Source: Candidatus Dormiibacterota bacterium (GTDB taxonomy: Bacteria; Chloroflexota; Dormibacteria; Aeolococcales; Aeolococcaceae). From it: a stretch of DNA of 64,000 nt. A program made the translations under genes and the position numbers. The notes under the pieces are model-generated. The model was not told the DNA's origin and ran no database searches. It worked only from the letters and a program-made list of their open reading frames with translations. This document shows, one piece after another, positions 47,036 to 54,844 of the stretch (within the stretch, counting starts at the first letter, position 1; each line of letters starts with the position of its first letter). The DNA lies in NCBI GenBank assembly GCA_003153505.1, contig PLZA01000019.1:26500-90499 (forward strand), read 5' to 3'.

Positions 47036-47749
47036 CTATGCCGAAAACTCACGCTCCAGGAACGCCACTGTCTGCTTCCAGGCCGCAGCCGCAGCGTCGG
47101 GGTGATGAAACATCGCCGCGTTGTGATTGTCGAATGCGTGGTTCGGGCCGTGATGCAGATGGAACTCAGTGTGCGGACGTCCCGCGAAGGCCTGCTCGAC
47201 TGAGGCGCGCTGCTCGGCGGTGATGTACTCATCAGCGTCGCCGAACTGGAAGAGCACGGGGCAGTGCACGGCGGACGCCTTGTCGAGGTTGCCGGGGATC
47301 GCCGAGCCGTAGTAGCAGACGGCGACGTCGGGCTCTGCCGCAGCCGCCACGAAGTAGGCGATGCCTCCGCCGAGACAGAAGCCGATGATCCCGGCTCGCC
47401 CGCCGGTGACCTCGGGCAGATGGCGAAGGTGCTCGAGTGTGTCCGCTGCATCACGTGCTGCCTGGGGCATGTCGAGCTTCTGCATGGCGGCAAACGCGCG
47501 TGGGAGCGAATTCCCGGAGCGCTCGTCGATCACCGATTCCCCGTCGAATCGCGAGTACAGGTCCGGCGCGAGCGCCACATATCCCAGGTCGCTGAGGCGG
47601 GCGCACACGTCCTTGATGTAGTCGGTGACGCCGAAGATCTCCTGCACCACGACCATGCCCGGGCCCGATCCGGCAGTGGGGAGGGTGAGAAATCCGGTGA
47701 ATTCGTGGGCGTCGCCGGCGACGATGCGCTCCTCTCGAGAGTTCGCCAT
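47036..47749 (-). CDS. Dienelactone hydrolase family protein
   Basis: 237 residues, an alpha/beta hydrolase with the DLH triad: nucleophile Cys125 in GFCLGGG, Asp171/173 in FGDADEY and His204 in GPNHAF. VVQEIFGVTDYIKDVCARL is a family mark. It hydrolyses dienelactones or related esters. I choose the ATG at 47749; the frame runs to 47848 without homology. Possibly linked to aromatic degradation, but the box genes are 4 kb away. Confidence 0.9.
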   Translation of the reverse strand: MANSREERIVAGDAHEFTGFLTLPTAGSGPGMVVVQEIFGVTDYIKDVCARLSDLGYVALAPDLYSRFDGESVIDERSGNSLPRAFAAMQKLDMPQAARDAADTLEHLRHLPEVTGGRAGIIGFCLGGGIAYFVAAAAEPDVAVCYYGSAIPGNLDKASAVHCPVLFQFGDADEYITAEQRASVEQAFAGRPHTEFHLHHGPNHAFDNHNAAMFHHPDAAAAAWKQTVAFLEREFSA

Positions 47750-47876
47750 CGCGGGAGCATACCTCGCAGCAAGGGCGTTCCCCGACCCCGCTACGGCGAG
47801 TCCGGCGCTCACGCGGACTGGTACGTGGTGTGATACTGCTGCTATCACATCAATTCGTAGACGGAGGAGGTCGGAG

Positions 47877-48068
47877 ATGTCCGGAGAAGCTGATCAGATC
47901 GCGGGAAAGGCGAAGGAGCTACAGGGCAAGGTCACCGGTGACAAGGAACTCGAGTCGGAGGGCAAGACCCAGCACGGCGCCGGGAAGATCGAGCACGCGG
48001 TCGGCGATGCCGGCGACAAGCTGAAGGGGGCCGGTGAGGCGCTCAAGAACACCGCCGACGGCCGTTGA
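47877..48068 (+). CDS. CsbD family stress protein
   Basis: 63 residues, hydrophilic and Lys/Glu/Gly rich: ADQIAGKAKELQGKVTGDKELESEGK at the start and DKLKGAGEALKNTADGR at the end, the CsbD pattern of repeated amphipathic segments. In Bacillus csbD belongs to the general stress regulon; the molecular role is unknown. GGAGGAGG at 47863-47870 lies six bases before the ATG. A small membrane protein gene follows after 45 bases. Confidence 0.92.
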   Translation: MSGEADQIAGKAKELQGKVTGDKELESEGKTQHGAGKIEHAVGDAGDKLKGAGEALKNTADGR

Positions 48069-48113
48069 CGGCCTGCGAGCGGATCGAGGGCAACGCGTGA
48101 AGGAGATCTGCGC

Positions 48114-48293
48114 ATGAGACGCTCCAGTGCCTCGCTGCTCCCCTTGATCTGGATCGTGATCGGCGTGGTGGTGGCGGCAACCCACCACTTCTTCGACCAC
48201 CTGACGACCATCGGGGCAATTCTCTCGGCCGTCCTGGCCGTCATCCTTTGGCCGCTCATCCTGCTGGGCGTCAAGATCGCCATCGTGATCTGA
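48114..48293 (+). CDS. 59-residue two-helix membrane protein
   Basis: A small frame, MRRSSASLLPLIWIVIGVVV continuing through a THHFFDHL turn to a second hydrophobic helix, with AILSAVLAVILWPLILLGVK at its core. AAGGAG at 48100-48105 lies eight bases before the ATG. It follows CsbD closely on the same strand, so both are probably one stress-related transcript. The family resembles small 'hydrophobic protein' partners seen next to general-stress genes; the function is unknown. Confidence 0.75.
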   Translation: MRRSSASLLPLIWIVIGVVVAATHHFFDHLTTIGAILSAVLAVILWPLILLGVKIAIVI

Positions 48294-48347
48294 GCGACGC
48301 GCCCGGCCGGCGCGAACCGAGCGGGGCGGGCGCCGCACGCGACCTCG

Positions 48348-48364
48348 TAGTCTTTCGAGCAATG
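48348..48364 (+). promoter_or_regulatory. Leaderless-type promoter of the deacetylase
   Basis: TAGTCT (48348-48353) is followed by eight bases and the ATG at 48362; no Shine-Dalgarno is present. Confidence 0.4.
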
Positions 48365-49282
48365 AATCCGGACGGCGGTGCGGGCGCGACCGCGGCGCCC
48401 GGCGACCAGCCGTGGGCCTGGGATGAGGCGCGGTGGCGTGGATACGTCAGCCGCGTCCGCGCCGGCCGCAGCCTCAAACCGGCAACATGGCCGGAGGGCG
48501 CAAGGGTCGCGGTTGCCCTGTCGTTCGACTCGGACCACGAGACGATCCCGCTGCGCAATGGCGAGATCCATCCGGGCAAGCTCTCCCAGGGCGAATACGG
48601 AGCGAGGGCGGCGGTCCCGCGCATCCTCCGACTCCTCGACCGGCATCGGATTCCCGTCTCGTTCTTCGTGCCCGCGGTCTCGGCGCTGTTGCATCCCCAG
48701 GAGATCGCCACGTACGCTGCGGCCGGGCACGAGGTTGCGCTCCACGGCTGGATCCACGAATGGAACACAGCGCTCGACCGTGACACCGAGCGCGACCTGC
48801 TGCTCCGCAGCATCGACGTCATCGAGCGGCTCAGCGGTTCGCGTCCAGTGGGTCTCCGCACCCCCTCGTGGGATTTCAGTGAGCACACCCTCGACCTGAT
48901 CCGCGAGTGCCACCTCGCCTACGACTCGTCCCTCATGGCTGACGACGAGCCGTACGAGTTGCTGGCCGACGGAGTGCCCACCGGCGTTGTCGAGATTCCA
49001 GTCGAATGGATTCGCGACGACGCTCCCTATCTGACGATGGACCGTTACACGGGGACCCGTCCGTACACACCGCCCCGCGAGCTGCTGCGTATCTGGATCG
49101 ACGAGTTCGAGCAGTCGCGCGAGGAACATGGGCTGTTTCAGCTGACCCTGCACCCCCATGTGATCGGCCATCGTTCGCGAATCGTCGTGCTCGCAGCCTT
49201 GCTCGACCACATGGCAGCGAGCGGCGGCGTGTGGTTCGCGCGGCACGACGAACTTGCCGCCACCTGTCTGGGGAGCCTGTAG
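48362..49282 (+). CDS. Polysaccharide deacetylase-family (NodB-like) protein
   Basis: 306 residues. The NodB domain shows ALSFDSDHETIPLRNGE (metal/base Asp pair), FFVPAVSALLHPQEI, HEVALHGWIHEWNTA (metal His pair), and GLRTPSWDFSEHTLDL. The last His block is FQLTLHPHVIGHRSR. This layout is closer to the PuuE/allantoinase-like subgroup than to peptidoglycan deacetylases. There is no signal peptide, so it acts in the cytoplasm. It would hydrolyse a C-N bond in an amide or cyclic ureide. Confidence 0.86.
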   Translation: MNPDGGAGATAAPGDQPWAWDEARWRGYVSRVRAGRSLKPATWPEGARVAVALSFDSDHETIPLRNGEIHPGKLSQGEYGARAAVPRILRLLDRHRIPVSFFVPAVSALLHPQEIATYAAAGHEVALHGWIHEWNTALDRDTERDLLLRSIDVIERLSGSRPVGLRTPSWDFSEHTLDLIRECHLAYDSSLMADDEPYELLADGVPTGVVEIPVEWIRDDAPYLTMDRYTGTRPYTPPRELLRIWIDEFEQSREEHGLFQLTLHPHVIGHRSRIVVLAALLDHMAASGGVWFARHDELAATCLGSL

Positions 49283-49309
49283 GCGTGCCGGCAGTTCGAT
49301 AATCTCGCG

Positions 49310-50149
49310 ATGCGTTTCGGTGTCTTCCTGCCGCCGTTTGCGGAATTCGCGGAGCCACAACGGGTCGTGGCCCTGGCAAAGCTCGCCGAGGAGTCAGGCT
49401 GGGATGGGCTGTTCCTCTGGGACCACATGCTGGCCGCGCCCGGGATGGCCGTCGCCGATCCGTGGGTGATCATGGCCGCCGTCGCCGCCGGTACCAGCCG
49501 GATCCGCATGGGCGCACTGGTGACGCCACTTCCGAGGCGTCGACCTTGGGTGTTGAGCCGTCAGATGGCGACGCTGGATCGGCTGTCGGACGGGCGTCTC
49601 ATCGGAGGCGTCGGGCTCGGCGACGACGGATGGTCGGAATTCAGCTCGTTCGGCGAAGTGACGGATCCCGTCACTCGTGGACAGATGCTCGATGAGGCGT
49701 TGGAATTGCTGCAACGATTTCTCAGTGGCGAGGCCGTCAAGCACCGGGGTCGCCACTACGCCGTGGACGCCCCGCCGCTCCTTCCGAAGCCGCACCAGGA
49801 TCCGCTGCCGCTCTGGGGAGCTGTTCGCTGGCCCAACCGGAAGCCGCTGGCGCGAATCGCGAAGCTCCAGGGGTGTTTCCCGATCTTCGCGACCCCGGGC
49901 GGCCTACCGCCGCCGGACCCCGCCGACATCGTTGCCCTCCGAGCGGCGCTGACCGCGCTCGGAGCTCAGCCCGACCACGACATCGCGGTGCGCTGCGCGC
50001 TCTCCGGCGAGGACCCGGCCGGGGTGCCGGCAACGGTGGCCGCGCTCGAGGATTCCGGGGTCACCTGGGTGCTCGAAGGATTCCCGCCCGGCGCACCGCC
50101 GGACCATGTGGCTGACGTGGTCGGCAGTGGACCGCCGGTGGCCAGTTGA
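49310..50149 (+). CDS. LLM-class flavin/F420-dependent oxidoreductase
   Basis: 279 residues with the luciferase-like TIM barrel: MRFGVFLPPFAEFAEP, ESGWDGLFLWDHM, SRIRMGALVTPLPRRRPWVL and LDRLSDGRLIGGVGLG. Relatives use FMN or F420 to oxidise small organic substrates; the cofactor cannot be settled from sequence. A GATAAT box six bases before the ATG hints at a leaderless start. Confidence 0.87.
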   Translation: MRFGVFLPPFAEFAEPQRVVALAKLAEESGWDGLFLWDHMLAAPGMAVADPWVIMAAVAAGTSRIRMGALVTPLPRRRPWVLSRQMATLDRLSDGRLIGGVGLGDDGWSEFSSFGEVTDPVTRGQMLDEALELLQRFLSGEAVKHRGRHYAVDAPPLLPKPHQDPLPLWGAVRWPNRKPLARIAKLQGCFPIFATPGGLPPPDPADIVALRAALTALGAQPDHDIAVRCALSGEDPAGVPATVAALEDSGVTWVLEGFPPGAPPDHVADVVGSGPPVAS

Positions 50150-50182
50150 CCGATCGAGACATCCTGGTGCGAGAGTCGCTCC

Positions 50183-50683
50183 GTGCACCACACCGCACAG
50201 ATCGCGGCGACGATACGCCGGGCCGGCGCGGCGGACTCCGCCGCCCTCGCACAGCTCCGGTGGCTGTGGCGCACCAGCGAACGGGGAGAGGTGGGGCTGA
50301 CGCCGGCAGCGTTCGAAGCAGCCTTCACTGACTGGTGGTCGGCTCGCCAGTCGAGTCACGTCGCCTACATCGCGGAGCACGGCGGGGATCCGGTCGGCAT
50401 GGCATGGCTCGCCGTCTTCGATCGGATTCCGCAACCGCGGGATCTCGGCCGCCAGGCGGGCAACGTTCAGAGCGTGTTCGTGCTCGAGGAGTTGCGCAAC
50501 CAGGGCATTGGCAGCGCGCTTGTCGAGGCAGTGATCGCGGAAGCACGAACCCGCGGCGTCGGGTACCTGATCGTGCATCCCAGTGAGCGCGCCTCTCGGC
50601 TCTACGAGCGCCTCGGATTCGCCGAGACCAACCGGCTGATCCACCTCGATCTCGACACGCCGGCGGCCGCCGCGCGCGAGTGA
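50183..50683 (+). CDS. GNAT-family N-acetyltransferase
   Basis: 166 residues. The acetyl-CoA-binding motif A is VQSVFVLEELRNQGIGSALVEAVI, followed by GYLIVHPSERASRLYERLGF (motif B). It acetylates an unknown amine. The start is GTG at 50183. It is convergent with the MarR-GNAT fusion, 10 bases away. Confidence 0.85.
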   Translation: MHHTAQIAATIRRAGAADSAALAQLRWLWRTSERGEVGLTPAAFEAAFTDWWSARQSSHVAYIAEHGGDPVGMAWLAVFDRIPQPRDLGRQAGNVQSVFVLEELRNQGIGSALVEAVIAEARTRGVGYLIVHPSERASRLYERLGFAETNRLIHLDLDTPAAAARE

Positions 50684-50693
50684 TCTCGGATGT

Positions 50694-51599
50694 TCAGGAC
50701 GTCGACGGCGGTGTGCCGACCAGGTGCTTCTCGAACCAATGGTGCGCGTAGGGTTCGTTGCTGAAACGCGCCACCTCACGGTAGCCCGCGGAGCGGTACA
50801 GGCCGATCGCTTCGACGAGCGTCCGATTGGTCTCGAGGCAGAGGGTCCACGCCCCTGCCACCGCGGCGCGGCGTTCCAGGTCAGCGAGGATGCGGCGGCC
50901 GACGCCGAGCCCACGTGCGGTCTCGGCGACCCACATGCGCTTGACGTCGGCGCGCCCGTCGCCGTGGAATTTGAGCGCGCCGCAGCCGACGGTCCGCCCT
51001 CGCAACCTCGCAAGCACGAGTACGCCGGCAGGCGGGGCGAGCTCATCGTCCTCGGCGCTGATGCTCACCGACGGGTCGAAACCCGCGTCGAATCTGCGGT
51101 TGAGCTCCGCGAAATATGCTCGAATGCACTGCCGGGCCTCCGGATGGGCAGGATCGCTGATACCTACTGCAACGCCCGCCGCCGTGATGAGCCGCTCGAC
51201 CTCGCCCATCGCAGCACATAACCGAACCCGCTGCTCGTCGCTGAGCTGTTCGAGCAACGCATGCGCGAGCACATCACTGCGCTCGTCGAGGATCCCTCGC
51301 TCAGCCAATCCCGACCTCGTCAATCGAACCGTCCGGATCCGCCGATCGCGTTCGCTCGTGCCGGCCGCGATCAACCCGGCGCTCGCAAGGGTTCCGAGGA
51401 GCCGGCTGAGATAGCCCGAATCGAGCCCGAGCCGGACCCGAAGCGACCGCATGTCACAGCCCTCGGCGCCGATCTCCCAGAGGACCCTCGCCTCGCCAAG
51501 CGAATGAGACCGAGCCAGGTATCGCTCGTTGAGTGCCCCGACGTGCTGCGTGACGACGCGATTGAACCGCCTCACCTGGTCAACCATCGCTCGCTCCAT
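50694..51599 (-). CDS. MarR-type regulator fused to GNAT acetyltransferase
   Basis: 301 residues. Residues 1-140 form a winged-helix MarR domain (LGEARVLWEIGAEGCDMRSLRVRLGLDSGYLSRLL, then a RDRRIRTVRLTRSG wing). Residues 150-300 form a GNAT domain with VKRMWVAETARGLGVGRRILADLERRA. This fused type is widespread; it may couple ligand acetylation to gene control. A 20-base palindrome lies immediately before its start codon and is a likely autoregulatory operator. It is divergent from boxC. Confidence 0.88.
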   Translation of the reverse strand: MERAMVDQVRRFNRVVTQHVGALNERYLARSHSLGEARVLWEIGAEGCDMRSLRVRLGLDSGYLSRLLGTLASAGLIAAGTSERDRRIRTVRLTRSGLAERGILDERSDVLAHALLEQLSDEQRVRLCAAMGEVERLITAAGVAVGISDPAHPEARQCIRAYFAELNRRFDAGFDPSVSISAEDDELAPPAGVLVLARLRGRTVGCGALKFHGDGRADVKRMWVAETARGLGVGRRILADLERRAAVAGAWTLCLETNRTLVEAIGLYRSAGYREVARFSNEPYAHHWFEKHLVGTPPSTS

Positions 51600-51619
51600 T
51601 CTCTGACTCTAGTCAGAGA
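51600..51619. promoter_or_regulatory. Palindromic operator candidate before the MarR-GNAT gene
   Basis: TCTCTGACT and AGTCAGAGA form perfect nine-base arms around CT. The site abuts the regulator's start codon, so a bound dimer would block its transcription or start. It lies about 40 bases from the boxC repeat site. Confidence 0.6.
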
Positions 51620-51657
51620 TATTCGCGAGATCAAGCTGAGCCGCTCGAGCGGTGAGC

Positions 51658-51687
51658 GGGGCGCCTCCATCGGGGCGCCTCCATAAT
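51658..51687 (+). promoter_or_regulatory. boxC promoter with tandem 13-base repeat
   Basis: GGGGCGCCTCCAT occurs at 51658-51670 and again at 51672-51684, a 14-base period. The second copy runs into CATAAT (51682-51687), a good -10 box. GGAG at 51710 and ATG at 51724 follow. The repeats occupy the -35 to -10 space, so they may be an operator for a box-pathway regulator. Confidence 0.5.
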
Positions 51688-51723
51688 GAAGTGAAGCCAA
51701 CCGCCCTCCGGAGATCTGAGTCG

Positions 51724-53418
51724 ATGGCGCTCGAAGCCGCCGAGACGGTAGTCAGCATCGACGGCACGCAGGCCGTCTCCTTCGCCACCGAGCCCGGGCG
51801 GTACGTGCACTGGCATCTCAACGTCGACGGCGGCGTCGCGACCCTGGCGATGGACGTCGACGAGCAGCGTGGGTTGCGGCCCGGGTATGCGATGAAGTTG
51901 AACTCATACGACCTCGGTGTCGACATCGAGCTGCATGACGCCGTGCAACGCCTGCGCTTCGAGCACCCGGAGGTCGGCTGCGTGGTCATCACTTCCTCGA
52001 AGGACCGATGCTTCTCCGCGGGAGCGAACATCGGCATGCTCGCGCAGGCCACTCACGCGTGGAAGGTCAACTTCTGCAAGTTCACCAACGAGACGCGCCT
52101 GGAAATGGAGGACGCGAGCGCCAATTCGGGGCAGACGTACCTTGCTGCCGTGAATGGCGCTGCGGCCGGGGGCGGCTACGAGCTGGCGCTGGCGTGCGCG
52201 GAGATCCTGCTCATCGACGACGGCTCATCGGCTGTTTCACTCCCGGAACTGCCGTTGCTCGCGGTGCTGCCGGCAACCGGCGGCCTCACGCGTCTCGGTC
52301 ACAAGCGACATGTGCGCCGGGACCTGGCCGATGTCTTCGTGACCAAGAGCGAGGGCGTCAAGGCGCCCCTGGCGTTGCAGTGGGGTCTCGTCGACGCCGC
52401 GGTTCCGCGCGGACGGTTCGATGAGTCGGTACGAGCCCGCGCTCTCACGATCGCGGCTGCTTCGACCACGAAACGCGGACCTGGCGTTGGGCTCGAGCCG
52501 CTCGTGACCGCAACCGAGGACGACGCCATCACGTACGAGCACGTCGGCGCCGCGATCGATCGCCGTGCAGGCGTCGTCACCATAACGGTGCGCGGCCCTG
52601 ACCAGCCGCCACCGATGGATGCCCAGGGCGCACGCGAACTGGGCGGCGGTTACTGGCCGCTCGCGGTCGCCCGAGAGCTCGACGATCTGATCCTGCGGCT
52701 GCGCACCAACGAGCTCGCGATGGGGACGTGGGTCATCAGAACCGAGGGCGACATGGATCGTGCCCTGGCGCACGATCGATTCCTGCTCGAGCACCGCGAC
52801 GCTGACTGGTTCGTCAAGGAGGTCGCGCTGCTTCTGAAGCGGGTGTTCAAGCGCCTCGACGTGACCAGTCGCAGCCTCATCGCCTCGATCGGTCCGGGTG
52901 GGTGTTTTGGCGGACTCCTGCTGGAACTCGCGCTCGCCTGCGATCAGCAGTTCATGCTCGACGGTACGCTGGAGGAAGATGACGATCCTGCAATCATCGC
53001 GATGACGGCGTCGAATTTCGGTGTCTACCCCATGGGCAACGGTCTCTCACGGCTCGAGTCCCGGTTCCTCGGCGAGACTGCGGCGCTCGAGGCGGCTGGA
53101 GCGGCGGCGCTGGTCCCGCTCGATGCGGCGGTAGCGGCCCACCTCGGGCTGGTGACGTTCGCGCCGGACGCCATCGATTGGGAGGACGAACTGCGCATCG
53201 CGCTGGAGCAGCGCGCCGCATTCAGCCCCGACGCGCTCACCGCCATGGAGGCCAACATTCGCTTTGCTGGGCCGGAAACCATGGAGACGAAGATTTTCGG
53301 GCGGCTCACCGCCTGGCAGAATTGGGTCTTCAGCCGCCCCAACGCGATCGGCCCTGCAGGTGCCCTCAAACGCTACGGCAGCGGCCAGCGCGCCTCGCTG
53401 GACAGGGAGCGGGTGTGA
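51724..53418 (+). CDS. boxC: 2,3-epoxybenzoyl-CoA dihydrolase (BoxC)
   Basis: 564 residues, matching the large crotonase-fold BoxC family in length and sequence. Marks are DVDEQRGLRPGYAMKLNSYDLGVDIELHDAVQRLRFEHPEVG, SSKDRCFSAGANIGML, HAWKVNFCKFTNETR, and NGAAAGGGYELALAC (oxyanion region). The C-terminal half includes GPGGCFGGLLLELALACDQQFML. It opens the 2,3-epoxide of benzoyl-CoA hydrolytically, giving 3,4-dehydroadipyl-CoA semialdehyde and formate. The formate produced could feed the formate dehydrogenase in this window; that link is inference. boxB starts one base after the stop. Confidence 0.94.
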   Translation: MALEAAETVVSIDGTQAVSFATEPGRYVHWHLNVDGGVATLAMDVDEQRGLRPGYAMKLNSYDLGVDIELHDAVQRLRFEHPEVGCVVITSSKDRCFSAGANIGMLAQATHAWKVNFCKFTNETRLEMEDASANSGQTYLAAVNGAAAGGGYELALACAEILLIDDGSSAVSLPELPLLAVLPATGGLTRLGHKRHVRRDLADVFVTKSEGVKAPLALQWGLVDAAVPRGRFDESVRARALTIAAASTTKRGPGVGLEPLVTATEDDAITYEHVGAAIDRRAGVVTITVRGPDQPPPMDAQGARELGGGYWPLAVARELDDLILRLRTNELAMGTWVIRTEGDMDRALAHDRFLLEHRDADWFVKEVALLLKRVFKRLDVTSRSLIASIGPGGCFGGLLLELALACDQQFMLDGTLEEDDDPAIIAMTASNFGVYPMGNGLSRLESRFLGETAALEAAGAAALVPLDAAVAAHLGLVTFAPDAIDWEDELRIALEQRAAFSPDALTAMEANIRFAGPETMETKIFGRLTAWQNWVFSRPNAIGPAGALKRYGSGQRASLDRERV

Positions 53419-53419
53419 G

Positions 53420-54838
53420 ATGAGTCTCAACGCCGACTACACCGATCGAATCCCCAACAACGTGGACCTCCGCGGCGACCGGCGTCTGCAGCGCGCACTC
53501 GAGGCCTGGCAGCCGCGTTTCATGCAGTGGTGGCGAGACCTCGGGCCCGACCTCATCGCGCGCGACGTGTATCTCCGCACCGCCATCAGCGCCGACCGTG
53601 ACGGATGGGCGCATTTCGGACACATCCCCCTCGAGGAATATCGATGGGGCATCTTCCTCGCCGATCGTGAACCGGACCGGCGCATCCCCTTTGGCGAGCA
53701 CCTGGGCGCGCCCGTGTGGCAGCAGGTGCCGGGTGAGTATCGCGCTGACCTGCAACGGTTGCTGGTTGTCCAGGGGGACACCGAGCCGGCGTCGGTGGAG
53801 CAGCAGCGGCTGCTCGGATACACCGCGCCCAGCCTGTACGACCTCCGCAATCTGTTTCAAGTGAATGTCGAGGAGGGCCGCCACCTCTGGGCGATGGTGT
53901 ACCTGCTCCATGCGTTCTTCGGTCGTGAGGGCCGCGAGCAGGCAGAGGAGCTCCTCATGCGCCATTCGGGCAGCGTTGACGCGCCGCGCATCCTCGGTGC
54001 GTTCAACGAACCGACGAGGGACTGGCTCGCGTTCTTCATGTTCACCTACTTCACCGATCGTGATGGAAAGTTCCAGCTCGGTACCCTCGCGGAAAGCGGA
54101 TTCGATCCGCTGTCACGCACCTGCCGCTTCATGCTCCGCGAGGAGGCGCACCACATGATGGTCGGCACCACCGGCATCGACCGCGTCGTCAAGCGGACGG
54201 CTGAGCTGATGCGCGAGCACGATACCGACGACGTCAAGCGATACGGGGGGATTCCGCTCGATATCGTCCAGCGCTATTTGAACTTCCACTACAGCGTCTC
54301 CCTCGACCTGTTCGGTGGTGAGCGCTCGACCAACGTCGCCAATTACTTCACCGCCGGGCTGAAGGGACGCTGGCAGGAGGAACGCCGAGCAGACGACCAC
54401 CGGCTCCTCGAGCTGACCGCGGCGGTTGACATGGTGGTCGACGGGCGGATCGAGCATGCCGACATCCCCGCGCTCACGGCGTTGAACCAGGATCTCCGGT
54501 CGGAGTACTTCACCGACTGCAACAATGGCGTGCGTCGCTGGAACCGCATCCTCGAGGCGGCCGGTATCGGTCGAACGCTGTCGCTCCCGCACCGCGGGTT
54601 CAACCGCAGCGTCGGCGCATTTGCAGGCCACCGGGTGTCGCCGGGCGGCGCACTGGTCGATGCGCAGACATGGGTCAGCCGGGAGGCGGACTGGCTGCCG
54701 ACGGCGGCGGATTTCGACTACGTCCGGTCACTGATGAAGCCGGTGTTCGAGCCCGGCAGGATGGCCGCATGGATCGCGCCACCAGCCACGGGCATCAACG
54801 GTCAGCCAGTGGACTACGAGTACGTCCACCTGACGTGA
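53420..54838 (+). CDS. boxB: Benzoyl-CoA 2,3-epoxidase oxygenase subunit (BoxB)
   Basis: 472 residues of the class I di-iron BoxB family: MSLNADYTDRIPNNVDLRGD, RWGIFLADREP, the first iron-ligand helix LFQVNVEEGRHLWAMVYLL (Glu and His near 151-155) and the second CRFMLREEAHHMMVGTTGI (Glu and His near 242-244). It epoxidises the ring of benzoyl-CoA with O2, taking electrons from the reductase BoxA. boxA is not in this window, so electrons must come from a distant gene. It is convergent with the ligase, six bases apart. Confidence 0.95.
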   Translation: MSLNADYTDRIPNNVDLRGDRRLQRALEAWQPRFMQWWRDLGPDLIARDVYLRTAISADRDGWAHFGHIPLEEYRWGIFLADREPDRRIPFGEHLGAPVWQQVPGEYRADLQRLLVVQGDTEPASVEQQRLLGYTAPSLYDLRNLFQVNVEEGRHLWAMVYLLHAFFGREGREQAEELLMRHSGSVDAPRILGAFNEPTRDWLAFFMFTYFTDRDGKFQLGTLAESGFDPLSRTCRFMLREEAHHMMVGTTGIDRVVKRTAELMREHDTDDVKRYGGIPLDIVQRYLNFHYSVSLDLFGGERSTNVANYFTAGLKGRWQEERRADDHRLLELTAAVDMVVDGRIEHADIPALTALNQDLRSEYFTDCNNGVRRWNRILEAAGIGRTLSLPHRGFNRSVGAFAGHRVSPGGALVDAQTWVSREADWLPTAADFDYVRSLMKPVFEPGRMAAWIAPPATGINGQPVDYEYVHLT

Positions 54839-54844
54839 TGATCG

